DNA of 47,148 bases from an uncultured Legionella sp. (GTDB taxonomy: Bacteria > Pseudomonadota > Gammaproteobacteria > Legionellales > Legionellaceae): positions 1-47,148 of the forward strand of contig NZ_CALMPD010000052.1 in the NCBI RefSeq assembly GCF_937871865.1, in the 5' to 3' direction. The position numbers and the translations under genes are program-made. A model generated the notes under the pieces. That model was given only the letters and a program-made list of their open reading frames with translations, made no database searches and had not been told where the DNA came from. Positions 36,185-45,654 of this stretch are shown here, piece by piece; the stretch's first letter is position 1; the number at the start of each line of letters is the position of its first letter.

Positions 36185-37523
36185 ATGCCAGGTTCGTATT
36201 TACAAACGTTGTTACAAAAGCAAATAGGTGCGGGAACATTTCCAGCAAATCGTGAAGACTGGTATGTTAAAAATGGCTTCGGTAATTCAGAGATGTCTCT
36301 GGAAGAGAGATTTGCTGTTTTTTGAACAAGCTCAGCGTCAACCTGAAGGAAAATACTATGATGCGTTTCAGGGCATCAATCTTAAGCGTCATCAAATAGA
36401 TGTGACTCTTGCGAACAAATCGCGATGCAGCACAGAGGTTGTAGCCTTCCATAATAATTCTGTAAACACTCCATCTAATATTAGTACTAGTACATCCCAC
36501 ACAGCCAATGAACAAGGAAAACATGTTGTCTATTTTACAGGCATATGTACCTTATATCAGGATTGTTTAGACGATCTTGCAAAAGCTGTACATACAACAG
36601 GAGCAAGCTATTACGCTTTTGAATATCCCGGTATGTCTCGATTAGGAGGCGAAGTTTTAGAAGTGAATGATTTGGTGAACACTGGTCTGGCACTCACCAA
36701 TCATTTACTGCACCAAGGAATCCCTATCGACAACATCATTTTTCAAGGGGATTCTTTTGGAGCGGTTGTTGAGAAAAAGATAAGTGATGAATTTAAGAAA
36801 CAAAGCGGTGTAGAAATTCGTTGTATTTTAAATAACACCTTTTCTTCTTTTCAAGAAGCAGTACAAGGCCTTATGAACCAAAGCCCCTGGACAGCATCAT
36901 TAAAACCTGTAGTTTCTCCCCTGCTGCGCTATACGGGTTGGAATATTCGTACAGGAGACAGCTATAATCAAGTAACACCGTATCAGGTTCATGTGAATCA
37001 TAGAGGTGATGGTTTGCTTGATCCTGGTAACGCAACATTGGCAGCTTTGGTAGAGCGCAATCGCGAGCAACCTAACTTTATAGATATTTGCCCTCAGGGA
37101 TTTCGTACTCACAGAGATGCTTATAGTACTCTGCATTGGGCAGAAATAAGCCCCGAAGGAGAAGAGTATCTGGCAGCAAAATACGGAAGAAATGATGAAG
37201 GAGAAGTTAATACTCATCTAGCTGATTTGTATTATATGCAGTATAACAATGGGCAAGGTGTATATGAGACACTGGTATCTCCCTATATTCAAGCCAGTAA
37301 TCAATATGTAGCTAACCACCCGCAAGAACTATCTCTTGATAACCTGCCACAACCTCTGGAATCAGAACAAGTATCTTTAAGTAGTTTGGTTTATTCCGTA
37401 TTACCGCACGTACCAAGCATACCTCGTTTTCTGAGTTTCTTTAACCGAACTCCTGCCGTAGCTGTAGCTATTGATGTTGTTGAGCAGGAACTAGAGAAGG
37501 ACGATTCTCAACCTAAAATCTAG
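36185..37523 (+). pseudogene. Alpha/beta-hydrolase-like protein, frameshifted near the N-terminus
   Basis: The natural start is ATG 36185 (MPGSYLQTLLQKQIGAG), but this frame stops at 36323-36325 after 46 codons. The rest continues in the next frame. The shift is at a run of six T (36318-36323); with five T the protein reads through as FAVFEQAQRQPEGKYY for 445 aa. The main part has a nucleophile elbow GDSFG (Ser190 in the restored numbering), a later HRGDG segment and a histidine in FRTHRDAYSTLHW, suggesting a Ser-Asp-His hydrolase. No signal peptide. It resembles, from memory, Legionella effector hydrolases such as the Sdb group; not certain. A shortened product from GTG 36228 would have an unrelated N-terminus. 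Confidence 0.7.
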
Positions 37524-37614
37524 TTTCGAAATGCCCAGACAATAATCCGTGCAATCTCAGATTGAGTGATAATAATTTATTTCCTCTTGAGGTTGCCGGA
37601 ATTTATTACCTCAT

Positions 37615-38418
37615 TTATTTCAAATTAAGTCCCCTGTCCTCAATTAATAACCGCTCTGTAGTAGAAAAAATAGTTCGGTAAATATCATTCTGATTAAAAA
37701 ATGAATTTCGTGTGCCAGCCCAAAATAAATAAACGCCATCATATTTTGACTTGAATTTATACAGACCTTCAAGCAAATCAGATCTTTTTGTTAAAGGACA
37801 TTGCATCAATTCGAGCATATTCACAATTTTCTCAACATCGTCAGTTTTTTGTTCTGTTAAGCGATTTAGAAGGATATCATATTGAGACAAAGCTTTTTTA
37901 TACTCCTCTCTACTCAGAATAGTTAGTTCTTGAAAACTCCTTCTATGAAGAAGAAAAAAAGTGAATATAAACGGAAATATTGCGGTGACGAGCGGAACCA
38001 TATAATTGAGAAGAAGAAGCTGTTGCTTCATTTCTCTTATTTCTGCTAAAGGTGAATTGGGGCCTGGAATGTATGTCTCTCCTCGTTGTTTAAGCTGGTT
38101 GATTTTATGCTCAACCATGGCAGTTAATTCTGCACCTTTTAGTACATAACCAATGGTCCATGTAGCAAATGGTGAAGCATAGATAGATAAGGTGCTCATT
38201 ATACCAAGACCCCATTCAATTTGTGTCAACTGTTTTGCAGAGGGCATGTTTTCGAGAATATTAATACAGTCTCTAAGCTGAGGATACATCAGTTGGGAGT
38301 AATCGCTCTTAATGTTAAACATCGTTCTGCTATTAAACAGGCATCCATCAATAGTGTATTTATGGGGATCAAAAGTAGGTTCCGGGTCTTTAGTTTGGTG
38401 TACTAAAAGGTCAATCAT
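37615..38418 (-). CDS. Two-TM protein of unknown function
   Basis: 267 aa from ATG 38418 (a GTG one codon upstream is also possible). Two hydrophobic segments: GLGIMSTLSIYASPFATWTI (about 76-100) and a strong one in YMVPLVTAIFPFIFTFFLL (about 136-155). The C-terminal 110 residues are helical and charged (YDILLNRLTEQKTDDVEKIV). The start overlaps the stop of the remnant at 38418-38549 as TGATG, so it was the second gene of a coupled pair. No family recognised; a membrane-targeted effector is possible. Confidence 0.6.
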   Translation of the reverse strand: MIDLLVHQTKDPEPTFDPHKYTIDGCLFNSRTMFNIKSDYSQLMYPQLRDCINILENMPSAKQLTQIEWGLGIMSTLSIYASPFATWTIGYVLKGAELTAMVEHKINQLKQRGETYIPGPNSPLAEIREMKQQLLLLNYMVPLVTAIFPFIFTFFLLHRRSFQELTILSREEYKKALSQYDILLNRLTEQKTDDVEKIVNMLELMQCPLTKRSDLLEGLYKFKSKYDGVYLFWAGTRNSFFNQNDIYRTIFSTTERLLIEDRGLNLK

Positions 38419-38549
38419 CACATCCGTTGAATTGTTTCGATTTCAAAATCAATAAGTTCATCACTTGAAGTGTCTTCGGTTGCTAATAATCCATTCTGTT
38501 CACCATCATTAGCATGATTAGGTAACCAGCTTTGTAAATAGTCTAGTGT
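38418..38549 (-). pseudogene. 3' remnant of a decayed gene upstream of the two-TM protein
   Basis: An open frame of 43 codons with no start codon, bounded by a TAA at 38552-38550, translating to LDYLQSWLPNHAND then an acidic end (SSDELIDFEIETIQRM). Its TGA overlaps the next gene's ATG. The Glu-rich C-terminus is like Dot/Icm translocation signals. The sequence further upstream is a repeat-filled intergenic region, so the 5' part of the gene appears lost. Confidence 0.45.
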
Positions 38550-38552
38550 TTA

Positions 38553-38828
38553 GGCAAACATGTTTGCTCACATAAAAGTTAAAAACGTCAAATGAAGTAC
38601 AACCAAGAAAGTAACTGAACAGGCAATAGCCTCACTCTCCCTCTCTCTAACTCTCTCCCCAAGGGAGAGAGGACAAATCCATGTTTCTTAAGTTGACGCC
38701 ATTGACTGAACGGATGGATTTGAGTACAGGTTGTGAAATCTCGTCAGGGAAAAAAGCGGAGTGTACATTAAGTACATGAGCATTTTTTTCCCTGACGAGA
38801 TCTCGCAAGATGCACCAAAGACACCCGT
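38553..38828. repeat. Repeat-rich intergenic region with two palindromes
   Basis: Holds CTCTCTCCCC-AA-GGGAGAGAG near 38653-38675 and a perfect 18-bp inverted repeat at 38738-38755 with 38784-38801. Between those arms, TGTAC-ATTAA-GTACA forms an inner palindrome, so the entire 64 bp can fold into one hairpin. No gene seen. Confidence 0.7.
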
Positions 38829-39572
38829 TCAGCGCATGCGCAGGGCACCGTCCAGGCGAATAACCTCCCCATTAATCATCCCATTCTCAATGACCTGCCC
38901 GACTAAAGCAGCAAACTCTTCTGGTCTGCCTAGACGTTTAGGGAAAGTAACTGAGGCGGCAAGATTGTCTTGTACTTCTTGAGGCATATTCAGCAACATG
39001 GGGGTTGCTATCAGACCAGGGGCGATGGTATTTACTCTTATCGCGAACTGAGCTAATTCCCGAGCTGCTGGCAAGGTCATCGCGACTACTCCCCCTTTTG
39101 AAGCGCTGTAGGCTGCCTGGCCAATTTGCCCTTCATATGCAGCAATGGAAGCAGTATTAATTATTACCCCGCGTTCTTGAGATTTACTTTCCAGCTCAAG
39201 AGTGCTCATTGCATGAGCGGCGACACGCATGACATTAAAAGTGCCGATAAGATTAACTTCAATTACTTGTTTAAATGCGGATAAGGGCATGGCTCCTTCT
39301 TTACCAACGATTCTTTTGGCTGGAGCAATTCCTGCACAATTGATGCATACTCTGGGTACGCCTAATTGCTCGACTGTCTGTTTCATTGCATTTTCGACCG
39401 ATTCGTCACTGGTTACGTCGCAGGAAATATATAAATCTACATTTTGTTCGCTTTGCTCCTGTTTATCCCAGATAACCACTTTCATTCCGCGCTGCTGGAG
39501 ATATTCAGCACATGCTTTACCCATACCTGATGCGCCACCGGTTACCAATGCAATTTGATTATCAAAATTCAC
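38829..39572 (-). CDS. Short-chain dehydrogenase/reductase (3-hydroxyacyl-CoA dehydrogenase-like)
   Basis: 247 aa NAD(P)-binding oxidoreductase. TGGASGMGKA (residues 11-20), NCAGI near 90, INTASIAAYEG (catalytic Ser), YSASKGG with the Tyr-Lys pair near 155, and VNTIAPGLIATPML. Asp-type cofactor loop (VVIWDKQ) suggests NAD preference. Closest in feel to type II 3-hydroxyacyl-CoA dehydrogenases; substrate not determinable. Starts 13 nt after the isochorismatase-like gene, same strand. Confidence 0.88.
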   Translation of the reverse strand: MNFDNQIALVTGGASGMGKACAEYLQQRGMKVVIWDKQEQSEQNVDLYISCDVTSDESVENAMKQTVEQLGVPRVCINCAGIAPAKRIVGKEGAMPLSAFKQVIEVNLIGTFNVMRVAAHAMSTLELESKSQERGVIINTASIAAYEGQIGQAAYSASKGGVVAMTLPAARELAQFAIRVNTIAPGLIATPMLLNMPQEVQDNLAASVTFPKRLGRPEEFAALVGQVIENGMINGEVIRLDGALRMR

Positions 39573-39585
39573 TATTATGCTCCGT

Positions 39586-40137
39586 TCAATTTGTTTGTAA
39601 AAATTCTTTACTTAAGGCTTTAAACTCAGGAGTACCTGCTACCCTTATCCATTCAAAAAACACCATTTCTGCTGTTATTAAATGAATACCTTCCTGCTTC
39701 ATGCGCTTTAAAGCATATTTCAAATCCTGCTCATTTCTACTGCTTACAGCATCCACTACGATAAAAACTTCATATCCTGCACTTTTCATTTCCATTGCTG
39801 TCTGTAAAACGCAGACATGGGCTTCTATGCCAATTAGTATCAACTGATTTTTTTTCAATTGATTTAAGCGTTGGGAATACTCTGGTTGCTGCATGCAGGA
39901 AAAATGAACTTTTTCGATACACTCTTCTGTTGAAAAATACGGATGGAGTGATTCAGCAGTGGGGCCAAGACCTTTTGGGTATTGTTCACTAGCCAAAACA
40001 GGTACTCCTAACCTATTGGCAAGCTTCAATAACCATTCACAGCGAGAAATAAAGTCGTCATGGTTTAAAACAAATGGAACCAATTTTGTTTGTACGTCAA
40101 CCAATAATAAGAGGGAATCTTCTTTATTAAGTAACAT
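39586..40137 (-). CDS. Isochorismatase-like cysteine hydrolase
   Basis: 183 aa. The triad can be seen: Asp14 in LLVDVQ, Lys in IEKVHFSCM, and the nucleophile Cys in GIEAHVCVLQTA with the preceding non-proline cis peptide. This is the YcaC-like branch; the substrate is unknown. First of a two-gene unit with the SDR gene. Confidence 0.87.
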   Translation of the reverse strand: MLLNKEDSLLLLVDVQTKLVPFVLNHDDFISRCEWLLKLANRLGVPVLASEQYPKGLGPTAESLHPYFSTEECIEKVHFSCMQQPEYSQRLNQLKKNQLILIGIEAHVCVLQTAMEMKSAGYEVFIVVDAVSSRNEQDLKYALKRMKQEGIHLITAEMVFFEWIRVAGTPEFKALSKEFLQTN

Positions 40138-40252
40138 CCTTTTATCCTTAGACTATGACTTTTGAAAAGATCTACATCTTATCCTATCTGTAGCAATTGA
40201 ATCTACTATCGGCCCCCCAAAGCCACCGGTATATATTTTATTACACTGTCAG

Positions 40253-40282
40253 GCAAAAAAAAGCCGGTACATTTACCGGCTT
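40253..40282 (-). terminator. Rho-independent terminator of the HtrA protease gene
   Basis: AAGCCGGT/ACCGGCTT with a 6-nt loop; on the minus strand it is followed by eight T. It lies 20 bp beyond the stop at 40302. Confidence 0.88.
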
Positions 40283-40301
40283 TTAATCGCTGTAAAAATA
40301 A

Positions 40302-41375
40302 TTATAGAGCCGCAATATCGATGGTTTTCATTTTAACATCCATTTGTTTATTGCCTCGTTGAATGGAAAGAGTCACTTCCTGCCCTACTTTAATTTCAGT
40401 CAGTAAATTATATAACACATCATAGTTGGGGACTGGATGAGCATTCAAGGCAACAATAACATCCCCCATCACAATACGTCCCCATTGGTCTCGGTGTGTT
40501 CCATGCAGATTTACCTTGGCAGCTGGAGTATTAGGTAGCACGTCTGCGATTAATATGCCCTTTTTAACACCTAATTTTTTAGCAACATTAGGCTCAACAC
40601 GTTGAATACCTATACCTGAAAGAACAACTCGACCATGACCAATAATTTGGGTGACAATTTTTTCGATATCATCTGCCGGTACTGCAAAACCAATTCCTGC
40701 AGATGCTCCTGTTCGTGAATAAATCATGGTATTTAATCCAATCAGCTGACCTGCACTATTAAGCAAAGGACCGCCTGAGTTGCCAGGATTAATAGGAGTA
40801 TCAGTTTGAATCATGTTATGAATGGTCACACCACCGATACCTGGAACTTTTCGTCCTAATGCTGAAATAACACCTTTTGACAAGCTATGGTCTAGCCCAA
40901 AAGGGTTTCCAATGGCTATTGCTTTTTGTCCAACAATAAGATCATTAGTGTGTACTATTGAAAAAGGTTTATAAGATTTCAAATAAGACAATGCCTGTGG
41001 CGATTTCACTTTTAATACAGCAATGTCTTTACGAGGCTCAGCCCCAATGATCTTTGCAGGCACGGTCATGTTACCCAGCGTAATAGACAGATCGTCAGCA
41101 CCTTTAATCACATGATAATTAGTCACTATATGACCTTTGTCGTCCCAGATGATTCCAGAACCCGCTCCCGCAGGTACATGCATTTTTTGCAAAGAATGAT
41201 TAGTAACGTTAGCAAGGCGATGAACATATACTACTTTAGAAGCTGACTTTTGAAATATATCAACCGTATTTCGTTCATCGGGTAGGAGAGTATCTAAATT
41301 TAAACTAAATCCAGGGGTTACAAGGGTAAAACTTAAAATCCATGCTTTAAACAACAAACTACTTTTCTTCATCAT
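40302..41375 (-). CDS. HtrA-family serine protease with one PDZ domain
   Basis: 357 aa from ATG 41375 (ATG-ATG doublet; GGAG 10 nt upstream). The longer frame to 41408 lies inside the upstream gene and is rejected. A signal sequence or anchor occupies about 4-24. Triad: His88 (NYHVI), Asp117 (RKDIAV), Ser200 (NPGNSGGP). One PDZ domain follows (about 255-350), as in DegS, rather than the two of DegP/DegQ. Periplasmic quality control or envelope-stress signalling is the expected role. Overlaps the upstream 111-aa gene by 17 nt. Confidence 0.92.
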   Translation of the reverse strand: MMKKSSLLFKAWILSFTLVTPGFSLNLDTLLPDERNTVDIFQKSASKVVYVHRLANVTNHSLQKMHVPAGAGSGIIWDDKGHIVTNYHVIKGADDLSITLGNMTVPAKIIGAEPRKDIAVLKVKSPQALSYLKSYKPFSIVHTNDLIVGQKAIAIGNPFGLDHSLSKGVISALGRKVPGIGGVTIHNMIQTDTPINPGNSGGPLLNSAGQLIGLNTMIYSRTGASAGIGFAVPADDIEKIVTQIIGHGRVVLSGIGIQRVEPNVAKKLGVKKGILIADVLPNTPAAKVNLHGTHRDQWGRIVMGDVIVALNAHPVPNYDVLYNLLTEIKVGQEVTLSIQRGNKQMDVKMKTIDIAAL

Positions 41376-41694
41376 CTTCGTTATACTCCATACCAGCAGC
41401 ACCAGCATATCGTTTGCGAAAGGCCTGGCGTGCTAATAACTTATCGATTACGGGTTGCGGAAAATCCGTTATAGTAATGATATTTTTATCCATTAAAATG
41501 TCAATTACGTCTTCAAGCACGCGAATTAATTGCAAATCTGACTGGACAAATTTCAATTGAAAATTTTTATCGCAGTGAATTAAAAATTCAACCACCTCAG
41601 GATTATCAATATCAATTTGTTCCGTAGATTCTGCGCTCTCTTGATTATATATGGCACAAATCCGACCATCCTTATCACGTTTTATATAGATCAC
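41359..41694 (-). CDS. Conserved small protein (often misnamed tryptophan synthase subunit beta-like)
   Basis: 111 aa. Starts MIYIKRDKDGRICAIYNQ and contains DLQLIRVLEDVIDILMDKNIITITDFP, typical of a widespread proteobacterial family of unknown function that has inherited a doubtful tryptophan-synthase-like label. No TM or signal. Its end overlaps the start of the HtrA protease gene by 17 nt, indicating coupling. Confidence 0.8.
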   Translation of the reverse strand: MIYIKRDKDGRICAIYNQESAESTEQIDIDNPEVVEFLIHCDKNFQLKFVQSDLQLIRVLEDVIDILMDKNIITITDFPQPVIDKLLARQAFRKRYAGAAGMEYNEDDEEK

Positions 41695-41864
41695 GAGTCA
41701 TTTTCCTTGTGCAACCAAAGGTTTAAAGTCTTCTTTTATTAAGTGTAACCTAGTTTTGCAAAAATTGGACTTTAAATATCCTACGCACCAAACAAGGACA
41801 CGCAGGAACCATATTGTAGTATATGACAGCATAAATGTCACCAAACAAATCAAAAGAATTATTT

Positions 41865-42770
41865 TTAAACAAACATTATTCTGGAATCTGTTTCAGAATC
41901 AATATCATCATCTGAATCCTCTTTGGAATCATCGCTTTTTGAGCGATACTCGTCATCGCTGTTTATATCGGTATCACTTTTAACCTCATCGTCAATTCGT
42001 TCCGAATCGTTGATATCACTTTCAGTGCTCTCAACATCCTCCCTTGCTGCTTTTTCAATTTTTGATTGATCAAAGGAGATTCCTGTTGAAATATTGAAAT
42101 ACTGTAATAAAAATTGTATCGGAGCCAAAATCATCATTTTAAATGATGAAGTTCCTGCATCAATGGTGTGTTTTGCAATATGCTCACTGTGATCAGTATG
42201 GCGAATATAAATTTTTTCAAGAAGTCCTGAATGTTGCTTATAGATGAAATCCAGGCTTTCATTACGAGCTTTCTCTTGCCCAAGTAAATATTCTTGCAGA
42301 TGGGTATGAGTGTCCCACAATGAGGCTCTTCTTTTTTGTAGATGTTCCAATTCACTATCATAGAACTTCATTTCATCATCTATTTCTTTTTTTAATCGAT
42401 CACAAGCAGCTTTACGTTCTGCAGAAATTTCCCCATCAACAATAGCACCTGATTCTTTTAATGAAACTTGGGAATAACGCTCAACTAGTTGCGTTTTTTT
42501 ACGAAGAATATCCTCGATTTTCGTATCCAGATAGATAATGGCGTCTTTATTGGCACCAAGAACCTTATAATGAGAATCGAAACGTTTGTTAGCTTGCATT
42601 TGATCCCGCATTTTTTCAAGCTCACCTGCTTCCTGAGTGATGGCTTTTCTTTGTGCTTCATCATTTAAATTCTTATCTCGACTCAATATTAATTGTCTGA
42701 TAAACACAGATATGGCTACGACAGCTCCAAAAGAAGCCGCACAGATAAGCGCTATAGTCACAGGTTCCAT
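41865..42770 (-). CDS. Membrane-anchored coiled-coil protein with acidic tail, probable effector
   Basis: 301 aa. One N-terminal TM helix (about 5-28), then a long coiled coil (about 35-175: KAITQEAGELEKMRDQMQ; ILRKKTQLVERYSQ), a hydrophobic patch near 212-230, and a very acidic Asp/Ser-rich tail ending DIDSETDSRIMFV. Second gene of a two-gene unit (13 nt after the gene at 42784). From recalled gene order I think this is the homologue of lpg0898 (Ceg18), a Dot/Icm substrate; not verified. Molecular function unknown. Confidence 0.65.
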   Translation of the reverse strand: MEPVTIALICAASFGAVVAISVFIRQLILSRDKNLNDEAQRKAITQEAGELEKMRDQMQANKRFDSHYKVLGANKDAIIYLDTKIEDILRKKTQLVERYSQVSLKESGAIVDGEISAERKAACDRLKKEIDDEMKFYDSELEHLQKRRASLWDTHTHLQEYLLGQEKARNESLDFIYKQHSGLLEKIYIRHTDHSEHIAKHTIDAGTSSFKMMILAPIQFLLQYFNISTGISFDQSKIEKAAREDVESTESDINDSERIDDEVKSDTDINSDDEYRSKSDDSKEDSDDDIDSETDSRIMFV

Positions 42771-42783
42771 AGTCGGCTCCTTA

Positions 42784-43437
42784 TTAATGCAAATGAATCA
42801 ATTGAGTATGTATTTCAACGGTAAAATACTTACTGAAAGACTGGAATGAAGTTATTTCTGGCCATTCATCAGACTGAGTAGACATTCGCTTCATTGCAGT
42901 TTCGAAGATTGGCAGGTAATACTGCTGCAAAAAAGGCTTTACGGTTTCTAAACCAGTAAAATTTTTCACCATCACAGTAGAATTTTCTGCTAATTGCGAC
43001 AAACTGACTCGCTCCATGACATTAGCCAATTCTTCTTGCTCCTCAACTGCCGATTTCATCCAATGCATCAGCATGGTACGTGGTTTGATATTCAGTAATT
43101 GATGACCATCTTCCATAGTTGGTTCCATCAAAATAATATGATTATGCAATTCAAATTTGAAACAGCATAAAAAGTCCAGGAAACTGGTTTCGATTTGATT
43201 ACGCGCCTCAGTCCCTAGCCATCGACAAATCTCATGCCGGAACATAGTCGAAAAATGTTTTTCGATTTCGTTCAAGGTTTTTTCATCGGAATTATGGCGA
43301 GGAATCACATAAGCTGTGTTGTCAGTTTGTAATGTTTTCAAACTTGGCAAATCATCTTCAGGTAATTGTGACGCGAGAAATGCTAAAAAGACAGTGGTAG
43401 GTTTTAGCACCACAATCTCTGATTGTTTTTGATGCAT
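42784..43437 (-). CDS. Protein of unknown function, first gene of the effector-like pair
   Basis: 217 aa, no TM, no signal peptide, no recognised domain. Mixed helix with several Cys and Trp (FLDFLCCFKFELHNHIILM). A clear AAGGAG ribosome binding site precedes the ATG. The next gene follows after 13 nt, so the two are probably co-expressed and may act together. Confidence 0.65.
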   Translation of the reverse strand: MHQKQSEIVVLKPTTVFLAFLASQLPEDDLPSLKTLQTDNTAYVIPRHNSDEKTLNEIEKHFSTMFRHEICRWLGTEARNQIETSFLDFLCCFKFELHNHIILMEPTMEDGHQLLNIKPRTMLMHWMKSAVEEQEELANVMERVSLSQLAENSTVMVKNFTGLETVKPFLQQYYLPIFETAMKRMSTQSDEWPEITSFQSFSKYFTVEIHTQLIHLH

Positions 43438-44118
43438 GACGATCTCCTTGATTAGTCAACTCATCCTGAGTACATCCTGAAAAAGAAATCTACATCTCAT
43501 AGCATCACCACCAAGCTTTATACTGCACCAGGTATACTGGTTAATGCTATATATCTTTGCGCTTACAAAACAACTGCTATCAAATAAAATCGGAATCATA
43601 CGAGTTCAATATAAGCACTATTGAATTAACATGTATCTTAAGTCGATTTCTATTATTCAGTCTAAATTGGCGGTACGATACTTTCAATAGCCATCGCCTT
43701 TTTTATAATAATAATAGTAGCCTATAATTCGGCATAAACATTGGTTTCTGCGCAGAAAGAAAAAAATAGAGCAATCTTTTGTTCTGATGCCCAATAAGCG
43801 CCCATTTGCATACAATCTAGCGATAAAACACTAGGGTCAGTGAACAAGTTTTGTTTGTCGCGCAAAAATCTGTCGTTGCGAGCATTAATAAAGCAATTGA
43901 GTGATGTTTCGCTAAAATCCGGGACTAGATTGCTTCACTTCGTTGGCAACGACTACTTATTTACAATGAATTAAAATTTCGTTCACAGAACCTGGTATTT
44001 GGCTTATTTTGAAAGGTGATTTAAATTGAACCTCAGAAAAACACTATTTTTTTAAAGTTCAACTTGACAGGCCTGTCTATATCTATATGCTTCTTTTTTT
44101 AACTCCCGGTTCTGTCCT
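43438..44118. other. Long intergenic region before asmA
   Basis: 680 bp without a gene, between divergent units. It holds a 14-bp perfect palindrome TTTCTGCGCAGAAA at 43745-43758 and a REP-like element at 43872-43953. It must contain promoters for both flanking units, which I cannot place with confidence. Confidence 0.55.
43872..43953. repeat. REP-like inverted-repeat element
   Basis: GTCGTTGC (43872-43879) pairs with GCAACGAC (43946-43953), and inside them AAGCAAT pairs with ATTGCTT. The wording (GTTGCGAGC ... ATTGCTTCACTTCGTTGGCAA) resembles interspersed intergenic repeats common in Legionella and other bacteria. Confidence 0.6.
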
Positions 44119-45654
44119 ATGAAATTGCTAGGAAAATCTCTGCTTGCTGTATTCTTCTTAATCATATTTGCAGTTGTCGCCCTCTGGATATTGGCTAAAA
44201 ATATAAAACCAGAAACAATCAAAAATCTGATAAATAATCAAATAACCGCCATTACTCATAAAAAAAGCCAGATCAATGGCGATATTTTTTGGCAGGTTTT
44301 CCCAAGACCAGGATTAAAATTCAGCAAAATTCAAATTGGTGATGAAAACATACGTGAAGATTACTTTTTATCAATTGATACCTTATTATTGAATTTACAA
44401 ATCACTCCATTATTAAAAGGCAATTTTGTTTTTAGTGAAATAAATGTAGATGGAATGAAATTACAGATAAATAAAAACGTACCCAAAGCAAAAAAAATAA
44501 ACGATGAATCATCAGCCAAAAATAATGAGTCGGTAAGTCATCAATTTGCTATTCAAAATTTAGTATTGAGTCATGGTCAAATCAGCATTCATAAAAATGG
44601 CCGTTCGACTGTTTTCAAAAATGTACAGGTGGGTATTGAACAATTCAATACGGCAAAACTCCCATTCCCCATTCAAATAAAAGCACGATTAATTCAGGCA
44701 GCCCCTGTGTCCATTGCAAAAGCGAGTATCAATTTTAAAGGAAGAATGGTTATTGCATCGTCACTAGTCAATGAAATACAAGACGGACTCGTACAATCAT
44801 CTATCGAAGGACAACTTAATATTCAGAATATTCTATTAAACCAATTTGCCATCAGTAAACTTAATTCAACAATTAAGCCTAATAAAAATGGAATTACCTT
44901 TAATCCTCTTACTCTCTCTTTGTATAACGGTGAATCTATAGGTGATATGGATTACAATTTTGCTAATCAGCAAATTGCATTAAATCAAACAGCCACAAAT
45001 CTGGATGGTAAGTTATTGATGGCGGCCTTATTAGGCAGAGAAGCCGTTAGTGGAAATCTCGACTACTCTGTTCATGCAACAGTACCATTAAATGATTCTG
45101 GGCTTGAGCATATCAGTGGGAAAGGAAATATCACTATAAAAGATGGTGAAATATATAATATAAATCTGAATCAATTAATTGCCACTTTAAAAGAACAATT
45201 AAGTAATTTCAGCAGCGGCAAGCCCGATCACCCCAAGAAATCCCTGCAACTATCTGACTGGGATTCAAGTAAATCAGCTAAAGGAAATACTCCTTTTAAA
45301 TTAGCTAACATTCAATATCAAGTACACAACAAGCAACTAATCAGTGACTCACTATTGTTGCAAACGGATAAATTACAAGTGAGTGGGGAAGGCTCTCTGC
45401 ACCTAGTCAGCCACGAACTCAATGCAAAATTAAAAGCCAGCCTAAATAACAATTCGACGGACAGTTCATTGCAAAAAATGCAATCAGCTCTGGGAGGACA
45501 TTTCCCTCTTAATGTATCTGGAACACTAGAACATCCTGTAGTTTTACCTGATTTAAAAATGATAAATCCGTTACTGAGTCAGTTATTAATAACAACAACA
45601 CTTGAAAAACCAATAAAGAAGCTTGAGGGTACAATAAAAGGGCTGCTCCGTTGA
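44119..45654 (+). CDS. asmA: AsmA-family protein
   Basis: 511 aa inner-membrane-anchored periplasmic protein; the family is linked to phospholipid transport and outer-membrane assembly. One N-terminal TM (about 6-27), then a chorein-like N-terminal region (WQVFPRPGLKFSKIQIGDENI) and the C-terminal AsmA domain with GKGNITIKDGEIYNINLNQL and SGEGSLHLVSHELNAKLKA. Shorter than E. coli AsmA (about 617 aa) but complete in both ends. Overlaps mutY by 4 nt. Confidence 0.88.
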   Translation: MKLLGKSLLAVFFLIIFAVVALWILAKNIKPETIKNLINNQITAITHKKSQINGDIFWQVFPRPGLKFSKIQIGDENIREDYFLSIDTLLLNLQITPLLKGNFVFSEINVDGMKLQINKNVPKAKKINDESSAKNNESVSHQFAIQNLVLSHGQISIHKNGRSTVFKNVQVGIEQFNTAKLPFPIQIKARLIQAAPVSIAKASINFKGRMVIASSLVNEIQDGLVQSSIEGQLNIQNILLNQFAISKLNSTIKPNKNGITFNPLTLSLYNGESIGDMDYNFANQQIALNQTATNLDGKLLMAALLGREAVSGNLDYSVHATVPLNDSGLEHISGKGNITIKDGEIYNINLNQLIATLKEQLSNFSSGKPDHPKKSLQLSDWDSSKSAKGNTPFKLANIQYQVHNKQLISDSLLLQTDKLQVSGEGSLHLVSHELNAKLKASLNNNSTDSSLQKMQSALGGHFPLNVSGTLEHPVVLPDLKMINPLLSQLLITTTLEKPIKKLEGTIKGLLR

